A stretch of 64,000 bases of DNA. Source: Hawksworthiomyces lignivorus (taxonomy: Eukaryota; Ascomycota; Sordariomycetes; Ophiostomatales; Ophiostomataceae). This document shows positions 1 through 12,906 of this stretch, one piece after another. Position 1 is the first letter of the stretch. Every line of letters starts with the position of its first letter. A model generated the notes under the pieces. The model saw only the letters and a list, made by a program, of their open reading frames with translations, did no database searches and was not told where the DNA came from. The stretch lies in assembly GCA_002917075.1 (NCBI GenBank), contig NTMA01000002.1:62001-126000 (forward strand), given 5' to 3'. Position numbers and translations under genes: made by a program.

Positions 1-3000
1 AGAAAGCTAAACAGGGGGAAGCACAAAACAATACTCCGTACAAAGCGCATGTGGAGGTACTTGGGTTTTAGAAAATATGTATTGAGTACGGAGTACGACT
101 CGTGTGGAATGACTTTGGCGCTCGTTGTGCCAGAGTCTATTAAAAGTTTCACCCTTTTTATTGCAACCCCCCACCTCTTTGTGAACTTTAGACCTGGCTT
201 TTCTTCGTATCTTACATATGTCGACCAGGATTCTGTTTCATCAACCAAATCTTCGGCCACGGTCTAGGAGGGGCTCCAAATGGCTGGTCAACAGTACGCG
301 TATTTGTCGACATCGACAACCCAGACACACATGGCTGTCTCGGTTTTTATTCGTCCCATTTGTACAGTTTCTGCTGAGATCCTTCTTATCTGTGCATCTG
401 AAATAAGGGCCCCGAGCATCCAAAAGAACATTTCCTGTTGTGAGCTTTTTCAACAGAAGTTGCGAATACATACATGATCGAAGCGCACGCATAAGGATAT
501 TCTAGCGTTACCATTTTTCTTTCCGCTGGCAGGTCTCAAGTCCATAGCGAAATTGACGATAGCAATTAAAAATCAAGCACCATCTGCTCTCCCCACCCAA
601 CATTTCCCTCCTGCTTGGCAGGTTTAGCCTCTCGACCAATTTCCCCAATTCCCGTTCTGTAGCATGGTAGCATGGGGTGCATAGTAGGCACCATGATAAT
701 TGTGCTAGAGCATTATAACGTGTATTATTATTTCGTTGCTGCAACGCTCTCTGTGTGATTCCGGTAGACTGGACTGGCTGTCCACGCTTTGTGCAAAAAG
801 GTACTGGTCCCAAGGCGTTGTACCCGCTCCTCTATTTCCCTATCCCTGGCTCTGGCCCGTCCCTCTGCTCGTTCTCCGTAGTACAAGTAATATGCTGGGT
901 TAAGTTGGGAGGTTCAGGCGTTGTATTTATTGCACATATGTCAGCAAAGAATCACTATTCCAGTTACGTCTCTGAAAATTGAGCACAGCCAAATTTGTAA
1001 AAAATCAAACTCACACCCGCATGAAGTGCCCCTGGATCCAAAAGCAGCGTAAGGCTAGCCTTTCTGTCAACTCTCAAAGTCTAATTATATTAAATGCTAT
1101 AATCCGAATAGACAGCTGTCGCTTTAGAAAAGCTCAGGAAGAGCACAAAAGCAGGGAGATGAGTACATGCATTCTCAGAGGAACATGGCGTTTCAGCAGC
1201 AGAACTTCACCGCTCCGCAAGTACATGTGCGCCTGTCCCATGAACAACAAAGGAACACTAGTATTGTCCAGCGCGCCACACGTTTGTCCAAGCTTTTAAA
1301 GATTTCTCGTCAGACTTCTGCTCCCCGGTTTGCCATCATTGTCAATGGCACCTCAAGCACTCTATGCATATGTGTATCGAAATGGCGAACAATACGATTT
1401 CTTCAGGCATATGAGAGATTTTCGACAGCAGATGGAAAGAAAATCTGGCGCTGGTGATTGGCTTCGGCAAGGCCATTATGCTCATGTTCAGCCTGTCTTG
1501 ACAAGTCTCTGCCAAGTGCTTTGGCAGGCAAAGGACTTAAAATATCACCATTCTGTCACGTACATCGAGTATTTCACAGACGTCCTTCGGACCCAAGTCT
1601 AGCTGGTACTTCATGTATGCTTGGTGTCAGATTCACGTATTGAAGTTCCGACAGCTTCCGGTTGCACACCTAGGCCTGTTAAAGCAGTCCGTGTGTGTAC
1701 TTTCTGTGAGCTCAGCACGGTGTTACGAAAACTTCTGGACAAAGCCAAATCTCTTTCTTTCTCCGTGTGTAATACTGTGCCCCATAATATGATACGCTAC
1801 TCAAGCACGCTTTCTGCGCGTCCCGCTTCCTGTACGAATACGTTTAATAACTGGGGAAATAAAGGGCAGCAGGCGACTTGATAACCAGACAGTACAACCA
1901 TACCCTTGAGCGTGCCGTGTACGAGTATTTTGCAATCATTTGTCCTTCTCTCAACCTGCTCCATTCGCATACATACGCAGACATGAGCACACACGTCGTA
2001 CATACAGAGTGTGGTCGTATTTTTTAAGCAAAGGTCTTATCAGCCTTTGTGCTACTTGTCCTTGTAGTGTGGTATCCCGCCACAGCGCAACCTATCAACA
2101 AATACATCGTAATCCAACTAAAAACAGCCCCTGTAATAAAACGTATGTAGACGGTGCGTATGCAGCATGGGTTCGGCCGGACGACCATTTTTTAAAATTA
2201 AAAAAAGACTCTGCTGTCTTTCAATGCAAGGACGCTGCCGGAAAGCTTACGCGATGGTAAGCCATTTCCAATAAAAATTGCCTTGCCCCATCCGCGCCTC
2301 AGTATACCATGATAAGTTTCGGGATAGCACAAATTGTGGTGCTAACGACAGGAGACAGAATGGCGCACGATATGGAGCATTTGCAGAAAGATTGACGCGA
2401 GCGAAAATGTGAGAATATAAAGCGTAAATAAGCTTTTTTCATCATTTCCTATGTATTTAGTTACATGCCTTGTCTTCACCCATCGCTTCTTGTAGTTTTC
2501 TTTATTGCAAGGCAAGATAGCCGTCAGAGATACATGCCTCGTAGTTCTGTATAGCTTGGCATTTTTTGCGGTCGTAGTTTTACGGACATGTTCTGGAGGG
2601 ACCCCCTTCACATTACGGGTCACTCTCACGCCGTGCTTATCTCGATGTGCACTTACATACTTGCACCTATGTATGTACTTATATCAGATTGTATTTAATG
2701 TAAGAGTATCTATTCGTAGTAGTACGTACAGAAATTCCACCTTAATAGTTCACTGTTAGACCTTGGCTCGTAGGTACATGCAGCGCTTTCTATGCCCCGT
2801 AATTACGCATATCGATTTCCAGCGCAGACACTACGCCTCGCAGAATCATGATATGCGAATGTACTCCGTATGACAACACTAATGGAAATTAATAAATAGC
2901 GACATGGAATAGGACAATAATATTGCGAAAGCAGCCCCCTCCCTGGTTAATTTCTCGCACTGGGCACCTCCTGACCCTTCCACCATCCACTACGTCGTCC

Positions 3001-5950
3001 GCCAATCCTCCTCCCCCCGTTTTCTGGAGAGAAGTATCCACTCACAACAGGTGTTAGGATTTGCTTGCAAATTCTTTCGCTGTCGTTTTGCCTTGCGGTA
3101 CCCGAATGTGGGGCTGGAGTGTTATTATCTCCTCTGGCTCATGCAGCAGCCAGGGCGCTACCAGATTAGTCTATTGAAGCTTTCTGGTGCACTAAGCCGC
3201 TAGCCCTTTCTGTTCATTATCTGTTGCGGAGCCTTAATGTACTATTATTTGCTTTTTGGAACATGTTCCCTCTTCGCGTTGCTGCCAAAGTTCTCCGCCG
3301 TAGATAAAATAAAATATACATGTGTCACCTACGTACATTTGTCCGATAAAGGACGATTGCGCACAAGCATATGCTATTGTGAGAGACACAGGCTAGAAGA
3401 ATGCTGGGAAAAATGTCTCCAAGCAGAGTGATCGGCAAGTGTCGTATTCTTTGTGAATTGCTGGAAACGCGGGCGAGCAGATGGCCAGGCCACTGAGAGA
3501 TACAAGGCAGAGTTACAGAGAAACATGGTGAGCAGTCACTAGCATTGTGCTACTTTTCGTATCTTAATTGTACCGTTCGTTGCAGTTGAGCTTGCTACCA
3601 AGCTGAAGGGGAACACCGGACTGACAGTCACTCCGTAAGATTGAACAGAAATTTTGTTCTAGCTGATGGAGGTGCGGGTTACTTAAGGGCCCTTGGGGTG
3701 CAAAGACATTGGATGGGGCGACAGGAGGCACCCATGTCATGTACGCACACGTCCTGCGCCGTAGCCGTGATGCACCACGGGCTACAACGCGGCTTCCATC
3801 TGTGCAAAAAGAAGTCTTGAATGAGAGAGGGGAAAGACCAGGGAAGAAAGGGAAAGGCCAGAATAAAGAAACGAAGTGATGCTGCCTACCCGTGCGAAGC
3901 AAGGGACAAGGAGCGCTAGCGGGAAAGAAGTAGCTATCGAACAAAGAGATGAGGAAGCCCACGAAGATAGCACTTCATGTTTCTCTTCCTTTGTGGGTAG
4001 GGCGAAGTACCTTCTCATGAGTTTCTTGTGTGTTCTCGTGCATATGTACGACGTACAGAAAGGGGAGTCGCCCAGGCCGTTGTTTCCTGGAAAACTCCCG
4101 GCTCCGGCGTCCGGCACCAGTTGTTCGTCGTAGCTTTAGTGTGCGTACTTTTCGCCTGCGAGGGTCGCCAGGAAAGTGGGAGAGCCCAGACATCTCGTTC
4201 TTGCAGAACGTAAAGCGAGACAATGCCAGAAATGGTTGGTGGGTCTTCTTCGCGCGAACACTTTGACTGCGAGACGCGCAGCCAATCACCACAGAACACC
4301 CTCCTTCTTTTCGATCCATCCCCCATCCTCCCTCTTCTCCTCTGCTCCCCACACACACACCCTTTCCCTTTTTTCTTTTTATCGCTATTTTGTACTTCGT
4401 ACTCCGTGTACGCAGCAAGTCGTCGGTGCTCCTCGCCCATGCCTTCGTTGTTCTGCACACCTCTGGGACTGCTCTTTTCTCTAACAATTCCCGTTTTTGC
4501 TCTTGTAGCTTAATCTCATAGAAATAAATTTTGTCCTTCTCTCAGATCTTCACTTTTGAACATGCACAAGCCGTGCGACTTATGCCATCAAAAACATCCT
4601 GTATTTAATAGACATAGTTTTCGCTTGTTAAAGACAGAGTATTCAAAGGTACTGTGCTCCCCGTTCACTCAACCCTGGTTTTTGACCGCCCACTCTGCTG
4701 GCGAAGTACCACCAGGTGCACGATTTGCTCATCCGCAACCTCGTTTTCATTGCCCGCTTGTGCCCTTGTCGAGTACATCACCCCAGTCACACATCCTTGT
4801 TTGCGACTTTCCCCTCTTCGGCAAAGTCGATTTTTTCTCTCTGGCACGCTTCTTTTCCCTCATTTTCGTCGCTATTCTTTTCATGCTTGCCGCGCTCTGG
4901 GAGCTCGTCCTACGAACATCATCTGTCGACTTTTATTCTCCCCCCTATCCGACTCAGTTTTTTTTACGCCACAAAGCACTCTGTTAGATCATATCGCTTG
5001 TCTCCGCTGAACCCCCTCATCAATTGAAAAGTATACAGTCTCGCCTCATGCGGCACCGTGTACATCGTTCCTTCCTAAGCATTTTGTACGGGGTATCTAT
5101 TGGCTGACCAGCTCAAGCCAAACCCCCCCATTTTTCTCAATCATTCCGCACTTTCCATTAAACCCGATCGGTCCAGCTCTGGGTACCTTCCCCTGTCTCT
5201 CGCGCTTCCCCCTTCCCGTCCCTGCGTACATTCGTATCCTTTTCCAGGACCTGATCGGAAAGCTTAATGCTCAACCGTTTCCTCTGGCTGGGCCTTTGTT
5301 GCCTTCTTTTGTCATGCACTTAGAGCTCTTCCTTCTTTTGCCTTGACCCTTTTCTGTCTCTCCTTTTTGATTTAATTTTATCTTCCTTAAATCTACAAGG
5401 GGAATAGGAGTCGATTTAAGTTTAGGAAGTGAAGAAGATACAATCTGGGAAATAAATATGAATGGAGCTCGCGTGTGTGTGTGTGTGTGTGTGTGTGCAC
5501 ATTCCTCTTCTCAGCCTCCAGAAGCCTGCTTCAATTTTGCATGACCGTTCTTATTTCAGCTCACTCTGTGCTTGAAATACATAGCATACCCCCCTCTGAT
5601 CACTGCGTTCCGTATGTACTTGTCCTCCATACTTCGTAGTCTCGCGTTTTCTTTGCCGGGATTGCAAAATTCCCTGTTTGGTGTATAAGTGATCCCTGTT
5701 GTCCTCTAATGCATCCTGATTGCTTGTAATTTATTATTATTTTTCTGACCTTCTGCTCTGGACATTTTTCGTTTCTTTTTGGTGCTGGTTGCCAGCCGCC
5801 ACCAACCTCCACTCCAACCCACCGGTCCAAGACACAGCACCCTAAAACCAGCGCCGCCATCAAGCTAGCCTCCTTCTCTCACGCACTCCTGCCTGGCCTG
5901 CTTTGTATTCGTAGGCACACACAGAAGGTGCATGCTTTAGAAGATACAAC
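1..5950. other. Gene-free stretch upstream of the MADS-box gene
   Basis: No open frame here has a recognisable domain, a plausible exon structure or a protein-like composition. Exact copies of the 9-mer TACTCCGTA/TACGGAGTA lie at 32-40, 87-95 and 2862-2870, with one-mismatch copies near 4400 and 5087. From about 4.3 kb the + strand becomes pyrimidine-rich, as fungal promoters and leaders are, and stays so in blocks up to the MADS-box start. Overlapping frames at 1167-1602 and the purine-rich minus-strand frames at 3975-4487 look like composition artefacts. Confidence 0.6.
5473..5497. repeat. (GT)12 microsatellite
   Basis: An uninterrupted GT dinucleotide run of about 25 bases lies in the upstream intergenic region of the MADS-box gene. 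It is likely length-polymorphic between strains. Confidence 0.95.
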
Positions 5951-5959
5951 CACCACATT

Positions 5960-7060
5960 ATTGTCATGCCCTTGCCCATTTTTTATTTTTATTTTTTTTT
6001 AGTCCTTTCCCACTACGCCGTTGCCCGTTTTCATTAACAGTCTTCAGCAAGAAAACCAGAGCCCTTTCACCTCGCCTCCCTTGTTCTTTCTCTTTCTGTT
6101 GCTTTTACTTTTTTTTTTTCCCACGCCCACCCCCAGCAGGGTGCTTTCCTCCTCCTCCCCTCCCACCCACTCCCCCGGCGCGTGCCACAAAACCACACTT
6201 TCTTTCCCTCCCTCTTTCCTCAAAACAGTAAAAAGCGCTTTCCCTCAAATAAGTAATATACCTCCCCCCCAATTACTTCGCATTCGTCCTCCACAAACCC
6301 TTCTTACTCTTTTCTGTTTTTTCTTTTCCTTCTCTTTCCTGTCTCAGAGACGAAGAGAAGAAGCTGGCCAAGAAAAACATAGGCAGCATCACCGTTGGAC
6401 AAAGAGGAGTTCTATGTCATCCTGAAAAAGCACGCGTTTTGCATCCTCTCTCTTTTTTCAGTTGCTTTCTTGCTTCCTTTCTTTTGCTCCCCACTGTTGA
6501 AGCAAGTCGCCCCTTGACGCACTGAGCTGTCGCGCCGCAAAAAAATAAGACCTCCCAAAACAGGACAAGACTGCCCGCCAGTCTCGATTCAGGGTGGTCT
6601 GTACCCAACCAGATTTCTGCGACATAGCAGAAAGGCAACCTTACAAAAAAAAGATATTAAAAACAACTCTCTGCACAACGCCAGATCCAGTATAGGGCCG
6701 TTACCAGACCGTCTCGAAACAGCATCTTTCCTCTACCAACCGATATCTTTCCTACCTCTCACCTTCCTGTCGTGTTGATTTCTTGCCTCGTTCTTCTAAA
6801 CTGGGCTTCTCTATTTTGTGATACGTTACCCACGTGTTGCATAACTCCATTGTCATCTCTGGTTTCTCATTGACTTCACGTCCGCCTCCGGGTTACCGAT
6901 CTACAGCTCTCATCTCCTCCTTCCCCCATTTAGGTTGCGCGTGTCTCTGCACCTCCGCGCCCTCTGCCAAAGTATCTCTCTTACGAGACGCCCACGCGTG
7001 TAAACAAAGACAATCGTTCTTTCTCAAAGACAACAGATAGCAAAAAAAATTCGGTGCAAA
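5960..7060 (+). promoter_or_regulatory. Pyrimidine-rich leader/promoter of the MADS-box gene
   Basis: The + strand is strongly C/T-rich with several long T and CT runs (for example 6062-6170 and 6300-6345), directly upstream of the MADS-box ATG. Such tracts mark core promoters and 5' leaders in filamentous fungi. A CACGTG sits near 6832. Several upstream ATGs occur (6021 and 6834 start short frames), so a long leader would carry upstream ORFs if transcription starts this far out. The transcription start cannot be fixed from sequence. Confidence 0.5.
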
Positions 7061-7957
7061 ATGGCAGACATCGCGGACCAGCACGACCAAGCTACACCGA
7101 CGGACCTCGAGGAGTCGCAGTCCGTCGGCAATGGCACGACCGCAACTGAGAGCCGTGGCACAAAGCGCCCACGTCCCAGCGCAGTTGATGATGATGACGA
7201 TGATGATGAGAAGGGTGGCCGCGAACGTCGTAAGATTGAAATAAAGTTTATCAGCGATAAGTCTCGTCGGCACATTACCTTTTCGAAGCGCAAAGCTGGC
7301 ATCATGAAGAAGGTTTGTTCCGTGCTGCCCCCCTCCATTAGAGAGATTCTTGATCCAAGGTGTCCTATCGATCCTGCGCTCTGCCAGATCTTAGGACTCT
7401 CCTAACATATCGTGTCTAGCTTGGGCCAACTCTGATTATGCACTCGTACTGACAGACGCTTTCCAACAGGCCTACGAACTGTCTGTCCTCACCGGCACAC
7501 AGGTGCTATTACTCGTGGTATCGGAAACCGGTCTCGTGTATACTTTCACCACACCGAAATTGCAGCCGCTGGTCACTAAAGCTGAGGGAAAGAATCTGAT
7601 CCAGGTAAGCATCCGAACAAGCCGCAAAGCCCATCGCCGCTCTCCAAAGCAGCCTCCCGTTCTCTTCCCAGCTCTTTGATTCTGACTCTCTTGTCTTCTA
7701 AGGCATGCCTGAATGCTCCTGAGCCAGCATCTAGCGGCGAAAACGGTGTCGATGAGTCCAACCAAGTCGAGTCTCCCGAGGAATCTTCCAGCCATTTGGC
7801 ATCGCAGCCGACGCGAGGACTGCCTCAGAATACCCATATGCCACCGGGTTACATGCCAAATGTACCCATGGATCCCAACCAGGCTCTGGCTTATTCCAAC
7901 TACGTTCAACGTAGTAATCAATATGCTATGCCACAGCATTCGGGTCATCAGACATAA
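7061..7957 (+). CDS. MCM1: MCM1/SRF-type MADS-box transcription factor
   Basis: A nuclear DNA-binding regulator of the SRF/Mcm1 family, which binds CC(A/T)6GG-type sites as a dimer with partners such as mating-type proteins. Three exons: 7061-7312, 7470-7604 and 7703-7957, giving 213 residues. Introns of 157 and 98 bp carry CTGAC branch points; the first has the less common donor GTTTGT. Residues 1-53 are acidic (a run of seven Asp at 43-49) with a basic patch KRPRP near 35-39. The MADS domain spans about 54-113, with RRKIEIKFI, then KSRRHITFSKRK and GIMKK joined by splicing to AYELSVLTG. The C-terminus is rich in Pro, Gln, Ser and Asn, as in fungal Mcm1 orthologues. The ATG at 7061 has A at -3 and G at +4. 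It is isolated from its neighbours. Identification is firm; the role in mating and development is inferred from the family. Confidence 0.95.
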
Positions 7958-10900
7958 GCCGGCCGAGAAGCAAATGCCATGCTCTTCATGTTGCAAACAT
8001 CTTTTCGTCACTTCTCATCTTGTTCTAGATTTCAAGGAACGCGCAATATCCCTTATTTTATTCCGTTTTCGAACCTCCTCTTCCTCCTCCCATCCCCCAA
8101 CGGACTCTTTCGTGCTGCGCTGATACCCAGCATATAATGCATTCCTTTTTATCTTATTTATTAATTTGTGAGGCCTTTTGGTGATCTGGCGTCTTTATAT
8201 CTTTGCCGTTATTTCCCATGGCAAGGCTATCTGCTTTACCTATTGTTCTTTGCTCTTCCGCGATTTCTTTCTTTGTTATTTGAAGCTGTTGCGGAGGAAC
8301 CTGAAGAAGTGTGTTATCTATTTTATTTCTTTAGTTTTTGTCACTGCACTCGCAAATGTACTCATGAGAACCAAATCATTTGACGCGCAATATCAATGGA
8401 AAGAAAATTAACTGCATCTGTTTCCACACTGAACATGGTTACGCCATAACTGTCTATATCGGCTCTATTCGCTCAAGTCCTTTTTTATTGGGGGCGGTCC
8501 TACTCGTGTGCAGATACAACTGCTGAAAAGTTTGATAGGACGGCTTCTATGTCAGACTAAAGAGAAGATAGCTTCAAATGTTTACCAGAAACGAAGCTAG
8601 GGTGCGGGTCTTTAGATACGTGACAAGATCTCGAAGAATTGAAACTGAAATAAAGTAATAGCGGTTTATTAAGATACAATCTCGCTGGGTGAATCCATTT
8701 AACAGGAAATAGCTGTTGCTAGTTTCTTGTTGGTGCTGCTAGTATGTCCAGCCCATGCCACTCGCCTGGCATGTCATAGTTTTCACTACCTATCTCTATG
8801 CTGCAAACTGGAATCCAAATGTTGGGAAGAAAAGAGCTACATGATAAATAGCGAGCATTCTCTTCCGTCTAAGTCAGGATAAGGAAAAATAAATTGAGGA
8901 GAATGGGTGTTGTGTAATGGACGGCTTCATGTTGTGGATCAGTGAATATACTAGTTCAAAGTAGCTTTCGCAAAGCTTCAGATTCAACGTCGTCTTGCAA
9001 CAGGCAAGGCTGTTCGTCGAGACAGCCACGTTAAAAAACTCAGCCACTGGCCTCAGCTTAGAGTAACAGTTCATTCTGGAGGACTCATGATCAGTGAATC
9101 GAAAGTCACCAAAACAAAGCCAAACTCAAGAGTAGGGGTAGGCAATTCGCGTGTCGGTTCTATTATGTCTGATTTTTTTTCCTTTTGACCTAAGCACTTG
9201 CGATTTTGCTTCCAAGAGGGATGGCATGGGTATCTCCTCTCCGCGTTCAAGGGTGCAAAGGAGGCACTGAGGCTAAGAACAGCCTCCGGGGGGGTGGGGG
9301 GTGATTACATACATCGATGCTTCACAAAAAGACAAACTACCCCTAGATGAGAAAAGAAATTTCTTAGATAACTGTCGCTACTTGTTCTCTAACCGATATA
9401 TGGAATTGAGTAAGTGCCAATGAGAAATGCACACAACGGAAAGAAAGGATGCTCATGCGCTAGATCCGAGAGCAATAGCGCCAGCTCTATTCCTCAATGG
9501 TGGTCACCTTGGTATTCCATCTCTATCATGTGGTTTTCTTGTCTTCTATCATTCGAAGACAACTCCAATATACTCTACAGGAAACGAATAGATTACTGCT
9601 ACCCTGGTAGGGAAGAGAATAATTTCTATATTCTCAAGGGGAGCCACTTAATTATGAAATTTCAGATTCAAAAATAGCTTGTCACGCAATGTGTATTTCG
9701 CAGCAAAGCGTTGTGTTTCGCAGATTAGATTACATCATGTAGCCGTTAGGTCCGCTTTGGGGAAGGATCATCTGCCTCTGCTGCTAGCACCCTTGAAAAA
9801 TTTCTGTTTTTGGACATGTAAGTCAGGATAGAGCTTCCTTCCTGTTTCGGAAGGTAGCTTTTTCTTACACGTTTTGCAAGCAATCACGGTCTTGAGGAGC
9901 CGTTTCCTGCACCAACATCTGACCCCAGAATTGGCCCTATTATTCTTCAAGCATGTCCAGAAGAGGAAAGAGAGGTGTGCACATTGAGTAGAATTAGAGG
10001 CACAAAATATCAACGATTTATTTTCACGGACACAACTCATGCAGGAATGAAGGATCAAAACTCTATTATGCACATTGTAGGTATGATATTTTGCGCCATT
10101 TTTATATAGTGAATTTTTAACGGACACAGAAAATGCTATGCATTATCTAGGTCATTAGAAAGTCGCTGGATTTGTTGGAGGGAGGGGGGTTGTCTTATGT
10201 TCAGTCTGGTTCACTTTAGCTCGCCATTATCCTGTGTACAAATCTGGCTAGTTTGTTGTGTGTCAAAGTAAGAGTCGAACTGTTCTTTAGAGAATCTTTT
10301 ATGTGGAGATAATAGCGCAATATATAATTGTTCCTTAACTGAGCTTTGAATCAGTTTTACTCCAACACTCACCCATCCGACATAGCACCGGACAATATCT
10401 GTCACCTATAGATAATTTCGCATCTTGACAAGAGTAACATGCAAGGAAGTAGTAGTTAACGGAGTAAAAGAAATAATAGCGGGAGTGCCGGTCTATGCTT
10501 GTACGGAAAAACCTCTAAAAAAAAATACCGAGGCCATCAGCTTTGCCCACTCGTTTCACAAATTGCAGAGGACACCAACCAAATATCAAAATCCGTGGAG
10601 TTAACCCCTCACTGGTAGAGTGGGAATCCCTTCTGGAAATGGACAAGACACAGTGTATTATTGTGTTGCCTGGAAGCCAGTCATACGTCTCAACTCTTCT
10701 GAAAGCTGTCTGTTACTAAGATCTGAAGGCCTTGCTAATGTTAGTAATCGAAGCATGTTTCTTCCGAGCAATAGCTATAGATATCTATTCTATTTGCATG
10801 TGATTTTTAACGAGCATCGGGCTCACGTACTTTAACGCCTTATTGGGGTCTAAATTTAAATACACCCATTTCTCCTTTCGATCTAATCTGCGTCGTATCA

Positions 10901-12285
10901 AATCGTTGCACAAGCCATTTATGACTCGGACATAATGTTATCTTAAAACGACAGCCAAAGAAGACGACAGCAATGATTCTGTTCTTGTGGCGTGGTGCAA
11001 TTTCATCACGCCAATGGAGAAATTTTCTTCCGCTTTACATTGCAAACCGGACGTTACTGCTGCCATCTCAGGATAGAAATTCCATCAGATATTTGCCAGT
11101 TCTGTAAGTCGACGGCACATCAGCGAACATAATAACTCTCTATTGTAAGTATTGATTTCTAGAAGCAGTTTAGATAAAGCGTAGGCAGACAGCCGAGTAA
11201 GCAAAAAGATTATTCATAGGACAATAATCAATGTCGGATGTACTTTCTTAAAGAAAGAAGATTATTATAGTTATATTTTAGCATAACAGAGCTTAAGCTT
11301 TTTTTTTTTCGTATCCGCATCCCATCACGGTTGCTCATAAGACAAGGCTGTGGGGTTAAGTTTGACTTATGTTTTGCGTTCACCTCGCACCTTCTTACTC
11401 TCAATTGCTTGCTCCTTCATAAACTACATGTACTGATGTCTAAACGTGCCTGGTGCCGTTTCCAAACAAAATGTAAATCGACCCCCCAAAATTGATTATG
11501 AAAATCTAAACCCGATTAAGTTTAGGATGTCGAGAACAACACCCGTCCAACAAATATAGGTCGCGTATCTTCCAGTGAATGATGTTGCTGAGGCTGTGGA
11601 CTGTACCGCGCTATCTCACGTGACTCTTGAGAATGTCTTTAGAAGCAAGGCCAGTGCCTCAAACATGCGCGGAACCCATTGCAATGGAGCAGGCGAGATG
11701 GCTGCGATGGCGGCGATGGCGGCGGGACAGCACAAACCAAACTGCTTTGGGACGATGTGCCATTGGAGCTTGGCGGTTTTCCCGTTCCATGGGAGAGTGG
11801 CGCTAATGACGGGCAAGGGCAACAGGCAGGTCATCCAGCGTTTGGTTGATGAGCACATTTGCGCGCATTTCTGCAAGAGCGATCTCTACTAGTGCCGCCA
11901 CCCTACATTTTCGGATGTACTGGTACCCCATACACAAACCAGACACCGACAGTTTTGCCCATTATGATAGAAGTTCCAAAGACTACGGATTTTGAGATTT
12001 TGTCGCTATATTCGGTCTCCCGACATTTCCAAACAACCAAAATTAAGACAGAAAAAATCCATTTTTTAATAAACAAAAGAGAAAAGGAAAAAAAAGATCA
12101 TCAAGACAGACCATGTAATGGGGCTCCGCTGTTCTCCAAATGAAAATAGACGCCACTCTTTGTATCTTCCCGTCATAAAATGCCCTTGCTGAACCGGCTC
12201 GAAATAGAAGGAAACAAGCGCTCAAACACTGCCCTACAAATCGTAATGAAATGAAGAAACAAAATCATAAATCGCTTCGTTTGTA
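7958..12285. other. Gene-free stretch between MCM1 and the copper transporter
   Basis: The first few hundred bases are T-rich and are probably the 3' UTR of the MADS-box gene. Beyond that I see no frame with a known domain or credible exons. A G-rich run lies at 9287-9301. The 11575-11892 frame (with an Ala/Met repeat and a matching antisense frame) has no recognisable family. Nothing else could be assigned. Confidence 0.55.
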
Positions 12286-12906
12286 CTAGTGCTCCGTAAG
12301 CATAACGTACCGACCGATCAGTAGGCTTCCGAGGAATGTGCCACCGAGGACGGACAAGAAGTAACCAACGTTCATGGTCATGACTGCAATCATCCTGTAA
12401 ACCACTGTTAGCAAATGAAGCCAAAAACACCTTCTTCATCTAGGAAAAGGCAGAGAAACCTACAGAAGGTAGCCAATGCCTGCAATTATCGTATCCATGA
12501 CGGCACGCAACGGATCAACGGACAGCCGCCAGGGCCGCACGTGCGTGTGTCGCTTTTTCAGCACCATAACATCCTCTTCGATGCCATTTTCTGACAAGGT
12601 CATGCGTTTCGCCATAGAGTCCTGAGAGATCTGCTGTGCTAGGCTTGGCTTGCCAGCCACAACGACATAGCGGCGTTCTAGCTCAGCGTCGAGCCATCGA
12701 GACTCCGCTCGAGCTTTGAGAGCGAGAAGCCCACGGAAAATAGCAGCTAGCACAATCAAAAAGATGCAAGTGCCAGCATAAGCACCGACAGAGCCTGGCG
12801 TCCAAGCCATCGAATAGAGAGAAGTGTTCGTAGCGGTCATGAAGATGCCCATCATCATGGTGGTGTTCGAGCTCATAGAGCTCATGCCGTCCATATTCAT
12901 ATCCAT
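12286..12906 (-). CDS. CTR-family copper transporter
   Basis: A small trimeric Cu(I) channel of the Ctr family in the plasma or vacuolar membrane. Two exons on the minus strand: 12906-12464 and 12394-12286, with a 69-bp intron (donor GTAGGT, branch GCTAAC), giving 183 residues. The N-terminus is Met-rich (MDMNMDGMSSM, then MMMG), the usual copper-gathering segment. Helix 1 is at about 40-63, followed by a basic cytosolic loop. Helix 2 contains the diagnostic MxxxM filter (M149, M153), reconstituted across the splice, and helix 3 contains GxxxG (G166, G170), the packing motif of the family. The tail is short and ends TEH; it lacks a Cys cluster. The central loop of about 75 residues suggests a Ctr2/Ctr3-like subtype, but plasma-membrane versus vacuolar location cannot be decided. 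I did not identify a copper-responsive promoter element. Confidence 0.93.

Noticed and set aside
1167..1602. Two overlapping + strand frames of about 90 codons
   Set aside because: No recognisable family, no good splice pair joining them, and the overlap is in different frames; too weak to call a gene or pseudogene.
3975..4487. 170-codon minus-strand frame (with an overlapping 147-codon frame)
   Set aside because: Purine-rich antisense of a pyrimidine-rich tract; Lys/Arg/Gly-rich low complexity and two overlapping frames equally open.
11575..11892. 105-codon frame with a mirrored 86-codon antisense frame
   Set aside because: Driven by a short GCGATGGCG repeat; no domain and both strands equally open.
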